From contig JAPYQX010000029.1 in NCBI GenBank assembly GCA_029937135.1, positions 9,723-15,386 on the forward strand: DNA of 5,664 nucleotides, written 5' to 3'. Position numbers and translations under genes: made by a program. Positions 1 to 5,078 of this stretch are shown here, piece after piece. The notes below the pieces were generated by a model. That model saw only the letters and a list, made by a program, of their open reading frames with translations, had not been told where the DNA came from and ran no database searches. Position 1 is the first letter of the stretch, and each line of letters begins with the position of its first letter. Source of the stretch: Nitrospinota bacterium (lineage in GTDB: Bacteria; UBA8248).

Positions 1-9
1 GCCCGGATT

Positions 10-37
10 TTGCTAAAGGGGGAGTGTGCCGTATTAT
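10..37 (+). promoter_or_regulatory. Candidate sigma70-type promoter for the POPDC-like gene
   Basis: TTGCTA at 10-15 (4 of 6 matches to the -35 consensus) and TATTAT at 32-37 are separated by 16 bases. A transcript would begin near 44, leaving about 20 bases before the ATG at 64 with a weak AAAGG ribosome site at 51-55. Pattern only; the left window edge hides anything further upstream. Confidence 0.3.
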
Positions 38-63
38 TCCGTTTTCAAAAAAAGGCCAATTTC

Positions 64-342
64 ATGGACTACATCATCGAAGTGATCAGCAAAGACCTCT
101 TGATCCACTTTGCCTTCCTGCTGACGGCGTTGGCCTATATCACCTACGACATGCTTTTTCTGCGCGTTCTGGCGGTGTGCTCGAGCCTGGTGGGCCTCGG
201 GTACTTTGGAATTTATTTGGGTCGAACTCCCGTCCTCTTTTGGCAGATCCTTTTCCTGGGAATCAACTCCTGGCGCATTATCCATTTGCTCCGGGAGAGA
301 CGAGGCGTTTCCTTCAGCGAGGAAGAACAGGAACTCTACTAG
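64..342 (+). CDS. N-terminal fragment: three-helix membrane anchor of the POPDC-like protein
   Basis: 92 residues from ATG 64 to the TAG at 340-342. Hydrophobic segments lie at about residues 12-29, 31-51 and 55-76, followed by a positive cluster RERR at 77-80 that should face the cytoplasm, and an acidic linker (SEEEQELY). The third helix carries the pattern INSWRIIHLL, similar to the conserved N-x-x-R region of bacterial Popeye proteins. I chose ATG 64 rather than a TTG at 10 because AAAGG at 51-55 is suitably spaced, a promoter-like pair covers 10-37, and the extra N-terminal residues do not look conserved. Alone, this piece is an anchor without its sensor domain. Its G+C is lower than in the neighbours, partly because membrane helices favour U-rich codons. 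Confidence 0.65.
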   Translation: MDYIIEVISKDLLIHFAFLLTALAYITYDMLFLRVLAVCSSLVGLGYFGIYLGRTPVLFWQILFLGINSWRIIHLLRERRGVSFSEEEQELY

Positions 343-375
343 ACGATTTTCACCGGCTTCACTCCGGTCGAGTTC

Positions 376-846
376 ATGAAGGTCTTGCGGGTAGGCTCAT
401 GGAAAACAGGGGAGCCCGGCGCCGTTTTGTCGGAGCAGGACAAGCCCATCGACGAGCTTCTCGTCATCTACAACGGCGAGGTCGCCGTTGTAAAAGACGA
501 CGCCGAAGTGGTGTCCCTCCGGGACGGAACCTGGATCGGCGAGATGTCCTACCTTCAGGGCGGCAACGCATCGGCGACCGTGCGGGTGACGAGGACGACG
601 CGCTACCTGGCATGGCCCAAGGGGGCGCTAACCCAGCTTTTAAAAAGAAATCCGACGATGGACGTTGCCATGCAGTCGGTTTTAAGCTCCGACCTTATCC
701 AAAAACTCTCGGGGAATTCGAACTCGCTCCAGAAGGAGACGGAAGAGACCCCCGCCCCCTCCATACGCCGTGATGCTACAATAAACTCCAGAACAGACGG
801 CCCGGCGCATGGCGGGGCCGATTTTTATTTTCGCCTTCATGGATGA
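376..846 (+). CDS. C-terminal fragment: cyclic-nucleotide-binding-type domain of the POPDC-like protein
   Basis: In the same frame as the upstream fragment; the first available ATG after the amber stop is at 376, but it has no convincing ribosome site and would omit the first helix of the domain (codons 343-375). Residues about 8-110 form a CRP-like jelly-roll: VLSEQDKPIDELLVIYNGEV matches the first strands, and IGEMSYL...ASATV (54-69) matches the phosphate-binding cassette. The glycine and glutamate of that cassette are kept, but the arginine that grips the cAMP phosphate in CRP is replaced by alanine. There is no helix-turn-helix, so this is not a transcription factor. The tail after residue 112 is polar and low in conservation, and its last codons cross a terminator-like hairpin. 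It could be translated only by reinitiation or readthrough. Confidence 0.6.
   Translation: MKVLRVGSWKTGEPGAVLSEQDKPIDELLVIYNGEVAVVKDDAEVVSLRDGTWIGEMSYLQGGNASATVRVTRTTRYLAWPKGALTQLLKRNPTMDVAMQSVLSSDLIQKLSGNSNSLQKETEETPAPSIRRDATINSRTDGPAHGGADFYFRLHG
774..782 (+). promoter_or_regulatory. Extended -10 motif TGCTACAAT upstream of trmL
   Basis: TGC followed by TACAAT fits an extended -10 element. The same nine bases occur on the minus strand just upstream of the dehydratase gene (2410-2418). A transcript would start near 789 and run into the hairpin at 798-831 before reaching trmL at 853, so either this is a leader with a hairpin or the match is fortuitous. No good -35 is visible. Confidence 0.3.
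798..831 (+). terminator. Rho-independent-type terminator after the POPDC-like gene
   Basis: A 6-bp all-G/C stem (CGGCCC at 798-803 with GGGCCG at 815-820) encloses an 11-base loop and is followed by ATTTTTATTTT. This is a good intrinsic terminator shape in the gap before trmL. It lies inside the open frame that ends at 846, which is unusual for a coding sequence. Confidence 0.6.
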
Positions 847-852
847 AAACCC

Positions 853-1305
853 ATGCTCCACCTCGCGCTTTATCAGCCCGCCATACCGCAGAACACCGGC
901 AACATCGGCCGCCTCTGCGTCGGGATGAAGGCGCACCTCCACATCATCCGGCCTACGACTTTCGAGCTTTCGGACAAGACGCTCAAGCGCGCGGGGCTCG
1001 ATTACTGGGGCGACCTTGATTACACCCTCCACGAGAGCGCCGATCACTTCCTCGGCTGGCTGGGGGAGCGTGAGCCCTGGCTCGTCACCAAGTTCGGCGA
1101 TCTGCGCTACGACAAGGCGCGGTATGAGGACGGGGACGTATTCATCCTCGGGAACGAGAACACCGGGCTGCCCGAGGCGTGGCACGAGCGCTGGCCGGGC
1201 CGCCGTGTGTTCGTCCCGATCCTGGGGCCCATTCGCTCCTACAACGTCGCCAACACCGCCGCGATCGTTTTGGCGCAGGGGATGTTGAGCGTGAACGGCG
1301 GGTGA
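853..1305 (+). CDS. trmL: tRNA (cytidine/uridine-34-2'-O)-methyltransferase TrmL (SPOUT family)
   Basis: 150 residues, close to the 150-160 usual for TrmL, the small cytoplasmic SPOUT enzyme that uses S-adenosylmethionine to 2'-O-methylate the wobble base of certain leucine tRNAs. The N-terminus IPQNTGNIGRLC (11-22) matches motif 1, with the conserved N14 and R20. HIIRP (30-34) and KRAGLDYW (45-52) match the E. coli protein closely. FILGNENTGLP (97-107) is motif 2 and RSYNVANTAAIVL (128-140) is motif 3; together they build the trefoil knot that binds cofactor. Motif 3 differs from the common RSxNLSN form, and the protein ends about ten residues after it, slightly earlier than E. coli TrmL. 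The ATG at 853 has only a weak GGATG site at 841-845, but the family N-terminus begins exactly there. It converges on the dehydratase gene. Confidence 0.92.
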   Translation: MLHLALYQPAIPQNTGNIGRLCVGMKAHLHIIRPTTFELSDKTLKRAGLDYWGDLDYTLHESADHFLGWLGEREPWLVTKFGDLRYDKARYEDGDVFILGNENTGLPEAWHERWPGRRVFVPILGPIRSYNVANTAAIVLAQGMLSVNGG

Positions 1306-1376
1306 GGGCACGCTGAGCGCGAACAGGAATTCGTGAACAGGAATTGAGAAGATACTGGGTTTGAACGGCGGATGAG
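1293..1376. repeat. Degenerate GAAC-headed repeats on a 14-base register
   Basis: Four copies begin at 1293, 1321, 1335 and 1363, at spacings of 28, 14 and 28. The outer pair, GAACGGCGGGTGAG and GAACGGCGGATGAG, differ at one base. The inner pair share GAACAGGAATT. In addition TGAGCGYGAAC occurs at 1286-1296 and 1314-1324. The first copy overlaps the last codons of trmL. Confidence 0.55.
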
Positions 1377-1405
1377 ACTGGACCGCCGAAACTCGTACCC
1401 GTGAC
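1306..1405. other. Convergent gap between trmL and the dehydratase
   Basis: 100 bases with no gene. It holds most of the 14-base repeats and a 6-bp inverted repeat (CGGCGG at 1366-1371 with CCGCCG at 1383-1388, loop 11). No T-run of useful length follows on either strand, so it is a poor intrinsic terminator, although its position between convergent genes would suit one. Confidence 0.4.
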
Positions 1406-2377
1406 TCAATCTTCCGCCATTTTCATCATCTTTTGGGCCATCTCGACAGTCACGTTTCCGCCGGTGACGCAGGCGACGGTCTTGCGGCTGGTGTCCACTT
1501 TGCCCGATAAAAACCCGGCGGCGGCGACGGCCCCGGCGGGCTCGGCCATGATCTTCGCGCGCAGGAGCAGCGAGCGGAAGGCGCGGGCGATGTCGGCCTC
1601 GGAGACGAGCACGATTTCGTCCAGGTATTTCTGGATGTGGCGGAACGGAAACGCCCCGGGCCGGACGGCGGAGAGCCCGTCGGCGATGGAGTCCCAGTAG
1701 TCGATGGCGGTGGGCTCGCCCTTTTGAAGGGAGACGTAGGCGGCGTTCGCGCGCTCGGGCTGGACGCCGACGACGCGGACGCCCGGAAGCGACTCCTTGA
1801 TCGCGGTCCCGACCCCGGCGGCGACCCCGCCGCTGCTCACCGGGACGAGGACGGTCTCGACATCGGGCATGTCCTCGGCGATTTCGAGGCCCAGGCTCCC
1901 GTGGCCGGTGGTTCCCATCGGCTCCTCCCAGGTGTCGATGGCGGTCATCCCGCGCTCTCCTGCAATTCGCTCGACGGCGGGTTGGCGGGCGAGGGCGTCG
2001 TCTCCGCAAAAAACCACCTCGGCCCCGTAGCCCTCGGTGGCGGCGACCTTGTAGGGGCTGGTGCGGTCGAGCATGACGACGGTGATGGGCGCTCCCATCA
2101 GCCCGCCCGCGAAGCCGAAGGCCTGGGCGAAATTTCCGGACGAGGTGAGGACTACCCCGTTCCGGCGCTCCTCGGGGGAGAGGGCGGCGAGTATCGTGAA
2201 CGCGGCGCGGACCTTGTAGGCCCCGGTGACCTGGAGGTTCTCGGCCTTGAGGAAAAGGCGCTCGGCGCCCACCTCGGGGGAATCGGCGGAGAAGGGGATG
2301 ATCGGGGTCCGGCGGACGGCGGGGGGCAGTGCGGCGCGCGCTTTTTCGATTTCGGCGAGGGTAACGATCCTGTCCAT
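1406..2377 (-). CDS. Threonine/serine dehydratase-like PLP enzyme (fold type II, no ACT domain)
   Basis: 323 residues, the size of a catalytic-only (biodegradative-type) threonine/serine dehydratase or serine racemase; no ACT regulatory domain follows, so allosteric control by isoleucine is not expected. PLP lysine is K55 in KAENLQVTGAYKVRAA (44-59). SSGNFAQ (79-85) is the cofactor/substrate loop, normally SxGNHAQ. PVSSGGVAAGVG (179-190) is the glycine-rich phosphate cradle, AEPAGA (278-283) and VTGGN (304-308) complete the site. Phenylalanine in place of the loop histidine, GHGSLGLEI in place of GQGTxGLEI, and threonine where serine usually contacts the pyridine nitrogen make the substrate uncertain; relatives act on threonine, serine, 3-hydroxyaspartate or modified amino acids. 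ATG 2377 is preceded by GGGAG eight bases upstream, and earlier in-frame codons lack similarity. It is divergent from the peptidase gene. Confidence 0.85.
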   Translation of the reverse strand: MDRIVTLAEIEKARAALPPAVRRTPIIPFSADSPEVGAERLFLKAENLQVTGAYKVRAAFTILAALSPEERRNGVVLTSSGNFAQAFGFAGGLMGAPITVVMLDRTSPYKVAATEGYGAEVVFCGDDALARQPAVERIAGERGMTAIDTWEEPMGTTGHGSLGLEIAEDMPDVETVLVPVSSGGVAAGVGTAIKESLPGVRVVGVQPERANAAYVSLQKGEPTAIDYWDSIADGLSAVRPGAFPFRHIQKYLDEIVLVSEADIARAFRSLLLRAKIMAEPAGAVAAAGFLSGKVDTSRKTVACVTGGNVTVEMAQKMMKMAED

Positions 2378-2385
2378 GTGCGAAT

Positions 2386-2390
2386 CTCCC
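2386..2390 (-). promoter_or_regulatory. Ribosome binding site fixing the dehydratase start
   Basis: On the minus strand GGGAG stands eight bases before ATG 2377. This selects that ATG over longer in-frame starts reaching as far as 2593, which would overlap the divergent peptidase gene. Confidence 0.7.
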
Positions 2391-2409
2391 TGATAGATTA
2401 TTGAGGGAC

Positions 2410-2418
2410 ATTGTAGCA
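2410..2418 (-). promoter_or_regulatory. Extended -10 promoter element of the dehydratase gene
   Basis: On the minus strand TGCTACAAT matches an extended -10. Transcription would start near 2403, giving a leader of about 26 bases that contains the GGGAG ribosome site. No strong -35 is visible at 17-18 bases upstream, which is acceptable for extended -10 promoters. Confidence 0.45.
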
Positions 2419-2481
2419 GAACGGCTTTTATTCGGGTGCGGCGCACGGTTTTGCGACCCGCGGCTGTGCGGCCCGCGGCGC

Positions 2482-2486
2482 GGAGG
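2482..2486 (+). promoter_or_regulatory. Strong ribosome binding site deciding a TTG start
   Basis: GGAGG at 2482-2486 is a full anti-Shine-Dalgarno match eight bases before TTG 2495. No in-frame ATG exists until codon 57, well inside the conserved peptidase region, so the TTG is the likely start. Confidence 0.7.
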
Positions 2487-2494
2487 GTGAATTT

Positions 2495-3403
2495 TTGGAG
2501 AGTTCCCGAAATCCGGATATCACCCGGCTGGTGGAGGCGGTAAGCGAGGACGAGCTTCGCAGGTGGGTGGAGCGGTTGTCTTTTCTCAGACACGGCCAGC
2601 AGAATTCAACCGCGCTTGAGGAGGTGGGGGCGATTGTCGAGGCGCATTTCGCGGAGTTAGGCATGAAGCCCGAGCGGCAGGTGTTCGAGCGTCGGAGACG
2701 GCCTTTTTTCAACGTCGTGGCCGAATTGCCGGGGCGGGAGGCGGGGCTTCCCCCGTTTCTCGTCGGGGCGCACTACGACGCCGCGATGGGCTCGCCCGGC
2801 GCGGACGATAACGCGAGCGCGGTGGCGGCGATGCTGGTGGCGGCGGCGGTCCTGGCCGGGCATCCATTACGGAGAACGATCCGGTTCACAGGCTTCAGCA
2901 TCGAGGAGCCCCAGGACGAGCGCGACCGGCGATGCCGCCACGGGAGCCGCCACTTCGCGCGGCGCGCGTTTCGCGCCTGGGAGCGGTACGCGGGTGTTTT
3001 CATCCTCGAATCGGTGGGCTACACCGATGCCGCGCCGGGGAGTCAGCACATTCCCCTGAATCTGCCGCTCCTGATTCCGGATGTGGGAAATTTCCTCGCG
3101 GTGGTGGGAAACCGCCGGGCGAAAAAAATGATGGCGCTCTTTGAGCGGGCTGTAAATGACTATGCCCCCGATCTCAAGGTCGTCTCTCACTGTTTTCCGC
3201 TGGCCGGGTGGCTTGTCCCCGCGACGCGGATGAGCGATCACGCGCCGTTTTGGGACCGGGGCTACCCGGCGGCGATGCTGACGGACACGGCGTTTTTGAG
3301 GAATCCGAACTATCACCGCGCTTCCGACCGGCCCGAAACGCTGGACTATGGTTTCATGGCGAACGTGACGCGGGCGCTCGTAGCGGCGCTGGCTGAAGGC
3401 TGA
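2495..3403 (+). CDS. M28-family zinc metallopeptidase (aminopeptidase-like)
   Basis: 302 residues with the complete M28 two-metal site: H93 and D95 in GAHYD, D105 in GADDNAS (bridging ligand), E137/E138 in SIEEP (general base and ligand), E172 in LESVGY, and H274 in NYHRASDRPETLDY. The block SDHAPFWDRGYPAAMLTDTAF (247-267) before the last histidine is typical of bacterial M28 members. The family removes N-terminal residues or splits related amide bonds with zinc. There is no signal peptide, membrane segment or PA domain, so a cytoplasmic enzyme is expected. A basic insertion-like stretch (DERDRRCRHGSRHFARR, 141-157) follows the EE pair. Start is TTG 2495, supported by GGAGG eight bases upstream. 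The GH20 gene follows on the same strand after 82 bases. The exact substrate cannot be read from sequence. Confidence 0.88.
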   Translation: MESSRNPDITRLVEAVSEDELRRWVERLSFLRHGQQNSTALEEVGAIVEAHFAELGMKPERQVFERRRRPFFNVVAELPGREAGLPPFLVGAHYDAAMGSPGADDNASAVAAMLVAAAVLAGHPLRRTIRFTGFSIEEPQDERDRRCRHGSRHFARRAFRAWERYAGVFILESVGYTDAAPGSQHIPLNLPLLIPDVGNFLAVVGNRRAKKMMALFERAVNDYAPDLKVVSHCFPLAGWLVPATRMSDHAPFWDRGYPAAMLTDTAFLRNPNYHRASDRPETLDYGFMANVTRALVAALAEG

Positions 3404-3428
3404 ATTCCGTTCGGGATGAGCTTCGCTT

Positions 3429-3456
3429 GGGGCAGGCACCCCTTTGGGTAGGCCCC
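3429..3456 (+). other. Two-part hairpin in the peptidase-GH20 gap
   Basis: GGGGC at 3429-3433 can pair with GCCCC at 3452-3456, and inside it ACCC at 3438-3441 with GGGT at 3446-3449 around a CTTT loop. No U-run follows, so this looks more like a processing or attenuating structure than a terminator. The peptidase and glycosidase genes could still share a transcript. Confidence 0.35.
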
Positions 3457-3485
3457 GATTTAGACAAACACTGCTTGAGGACTCG

Positions 3486-5078
3486 ATGAATTTCATCGGC
3501 TGGATGTACGACATCGCGCGGGAACAATCGCCGGGTGAGGATTATCTGCTCGAATTAATCGAGCGCTCGGCCCGGGCCGGCTATAACGCGATGGGTCTTT
3601 ATCTCGAACATCGCTTCGCTTACCCCTCGGCCCCCTGGGCGGCCGGGCCGGGCTGCCTGACGCCCGGGATGGCGGGGCGGCTATCGAAGGCGGCGCGGGA
3701 GAGCGGGGTACGCCTCATCCCCTTTTTAAATACGCTGGGCCACATGGAGGGCTTCATCCGCGCCGAGGGGGGACAGTGGCTCGCCGAGGCGCCGGGGCGG
3801 GGGGTTTTGCAGATGTGTCCGAGCCGGGAGGAGTGCCGCGAGTTCGCCTCGGGCCTTGTGGCCGACGCGGCGGCGGCCTTTGACGATGAGTGGATTCACC
3901 TGGGCGGAGACGAGACGCATCAGCTGGGCGAGTGCCCCCGCTGCCGGGAGCGGGCGGCGGAAATTGGCGAGGTGGGGCTTTACGCCGAGTTTTTTGGGCG
4001 GCTCTGCCGGGAGGTGATCGCCCTCGGGCGGCGGCCCTGCCTCTGGGGGGACATGCTCGCCAAACACCCCGAGGCGCTGGGCGAGATTCCCCGCGAGACG
4101 GTGATTTTCGACTGGGACTACGAGGAGGCCCCCTCTGAGACGAGCGCGATGTTCCGCGAGCGGGGGTTTGAGGTGGTGCTCTCCTCGGCGGTGCGATCCT
4201 ACGACGCGAACTGGTGTTTCCTCGATGAGACCCGCCGGGTGATCGACTCTCACCGCGCCAGCGCGGACCAATCCGAGACCCTCCAGGTCGAGGCGGACCG
4301 GACCGAGGTGGAGCAATCTGGTGTGGAGCAACCCGCTGCCCGCAGGGCCGGGCAGCTCGTGTGCGCCTGGGAGTTTTTCGGGTTCTCCGCGTTCGAGTCG
4401 GTCCTCCCGGTGGTCATGGCGGCGGGCCGGAGAATTTCCGCGGGCGAGGAGTGGGAGGCCGCGCTCAAGGCTGAGGGCGGCGAGGCGTTCGCCCGCGCGG
4501 CGGAGATTCTCGGAAGTGAGATTCCCCGGCTCTCCCCGTTTCTCGCGCCGGGGGGATGGCGCTCGCTGCGCGAGCCGCTCCTCAAGCATGGCGATCCTTT
4601 TCAGCTCTGGCGGGCCTGGCGGGAGGACGCCCGCGGCCGGGTGGGCGACAGGGTATTAGAGGCACTGGCTGAGGCGGGCAATCTAATCGGACAGGAAAAT
4701 CCGCTCCGCTTCCCGGTGGATTTTCACCGCGCCTGCCTGGAGTGGGTGCGTCTGGTGGAGCGGGCGGCGGAGCAATACGCCTTGGGGGAGACAGGGCGCG
4801 CGACGGCGCTTCTGGTCGAGGGGGCGCGGGTTCTTGCCCGGCTCAGGCCGGGGCTTGAGAGAATCGCGGCGGGCGGGGGCTCGGGGGCCGATCCCGTCCG
4901 TCTGGACGGCCTTCTCGAGGTGATCGAGCGCGCCCAGAGTAATATCCGCGCCGCGCCCGAAACCGGCGGCGGAAGACCCGCTTTCGAGATCCTCACCCAG
5001 GCGGGCTACACCCCGGGCGATCAGGCCGGCTGGCCGGCCGAGGGGCCAGCCTCGGGCTGGACAACAAAGCGCGGCTAG
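3486..5078 (+). CDS. GH20 glycoside hydrolase, hexosaminidase D-like (intracellular beta-N-acetylhexosaminidase)
   Basis: 530 residues. HLGGDETH (138-145) is the GH20 signature; D142 and E143 are the expected pair that positions the substrate acetamido group and donates the proton. LIPFLNTLGHMEGF (77-90), the CPRC pair (150-153), CLWGDML (185-191), FDWDY (208-212) and CAWEFF (293-298) follow the barrel order of signal-less hexosaminidase D proteins. There is no signal peptide and no N-terminal zincin-like GH20 domain, so it should act in the cytoplasm on non-reducing beta-GlcNAc/GalNAc or similar sugars. Residues 261-285 are a repetitive polar insertion. After about residue 340 comes a helix-rich, alanine/arginine/leucine-rich region of some 160 residues that I cannot assign, then a low-complexity tail. 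ATG 3486 has GAGG five bases upstream; a TTG at 3444 is less likely. Its stop overlaps that of the opposite-strand gene. Confidence 0.8.
   Translation: MNFIGWMYDIAREQSPGEDYLLELIERSARAGYNAMGLYLEHRFAYPSAPWAAGPGCLTPGMAGRLSKAARESGVRLIPFLNTLGHMEGFIRAEGGQWLAEAPGRGVLQMCPSREECREFASGLVADAAAAFDDEWIHLGGDETHQLGECPRCRERAAEIGEVGLYAEFFGRLCREVIALGRRPCLWGDMLAKHPEALGEIPRETVIFDWDYEEAPSETSAMFRERGFEVVLSSAVRSYDANWCFLDETRRVIDSHRASADQSETLQVEADRTEVEQSGVEQPAARRAGQLVCAWEFFGFSAFESVLPVVMAAGRRISAGEEWEAALKAEGGEAFARAAEILGSEIPRLSPFLAPGGWRSLREPLLKHGDPFQLWRAWREDARGRVGDRVLEALAEAGNLIGQENPLRFPVDFHRACLEWVRLVERAAEQYALGETGRATALLVEGARVLARLRPGLERIAAGGGSGADPVRLDGLLEVIERAQSNIRAAPETGGGRPAFEILTQAGYTPGDQAGWPAEGPASGWTTKRG
4266..4340 (+). 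repeat. In-frame 15-base degenerate tandem repeat (five pentapeptide units) in the GH20 gene
   Basis: Five consecutive units encode DQSET, LQVEA, DRTEV, EQSGV and EQPAA. The second position is Q or R in all, the fourth is E in three, and the units share a CAA/CAG- and GAG-rich base pattern. It lies between a helix and the barrel strand CAWEFF, where related enzymes have a short loop, so it is probably a surface insertion. Confidence 0.55.

Larger units (their letters stand above)
64..846 (+). pseudogene. POPDC-like membrane protein with cNMP-binding-type domain, split by in-frame TAG at 340-342
   Basis: Read as one frame, 64-846 encodes about 260 codons with the layout of bacterial Popeye-domain proteins: a short N-terminus, three membrane helices, a basic stretch (RERR), then a linker and a cNMP-binding-type beta-barrel. 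The only interruption is TAG at codon 93, inside a stretch reading EEQELY-stop-TIFTGFTPVEF; related proteins as I recall them have an acidic residue there, and GAG to TAG is one base change. No frameshift is needed to rejoin the halves. Such proteins are thought to be inner-membrane sensors with the barrel in the cytoplasm; the ligand is unproven in bacteria. TAG also ends two other genes in this window, which argues against genome-wide amber reassignment. It may be a young pseudogene, a readthrough gene or a base-call error. The family call is from motif memory, not from a search. Confidence 0.6.
2378..2494. promoter_or_regulatory. Divergent intergenic region between dehydratase and M28 peptidase
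   Basis: 117 bases hold the control signals of two divergent genes. Besides the minus-strand promoter and RBS listed separately, there is an 11-base inverted repeat with GTGC and GCAC arms at 2436-2446, and CCCGCGGC occurs twice (2457-2464 and 2472-2479, 15 bases apart). The two self-complementary CCGCGG cores can also pair as a hairpin just before the peptidase ribosome site. I see no convincing plus-strand promoter. Confidence 0.4.

Noticed and set aside
10..63. TTG at 10 as start of the POPDC-like gene
   Set aside because: No ribosome site before it, the added residues look non-conserved, and the stretch carries a promoter-like pair; ATG 64 fits better.
340..342. Pyrrolysine insertion at the TAG
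   Set aside because: The family position appears to be an ordinary acidic residue, and no pyrrolysine gene is visible in the window; kept only as a remote option.
24..773. Long plus-strand frame overlapping the POPDC-like gene
   Set aside because: Arginine/glycine/proline-rich translation with no recognisable motif; a shadow of the real frame.
1321..1345. CRISPR-like or mobile-element terminal repeat
   Set aside because: Units are 11-14 bases without regular spacers, transposase or target duplication.
1637..2404. 255-codon plus-strand frame opposite the dehydratase
   Set aside because: Glycine/aspartate-rich shadow without a recognisable fold.
1239..2411. 390-codon minus-strand frame over the dehydratase
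   Set aside because: Extremely arginine-rich translation and no domain; typical antiphase shadow in GC-rich DNA.
2378..2593. N-terminal extension of the dehydratase to 2593
   Set aside because: It would overlap the divergent peptidase, lacks family similarity, and ignores the well-placed GGGAG site before ATG 2377.
3444..3485. TTG 3444 as start of the GH20 gene
   Set aside because: It falls inside a hairpin and has no ribosome site; ATG 3486 has GAGG five bases upstream.
3726..4589. 287-codon minus-strand frame opposite the GH20 gene
   Set aside because: No motif and low-complexity composition; the plus frame holds the clear GH20 signature.
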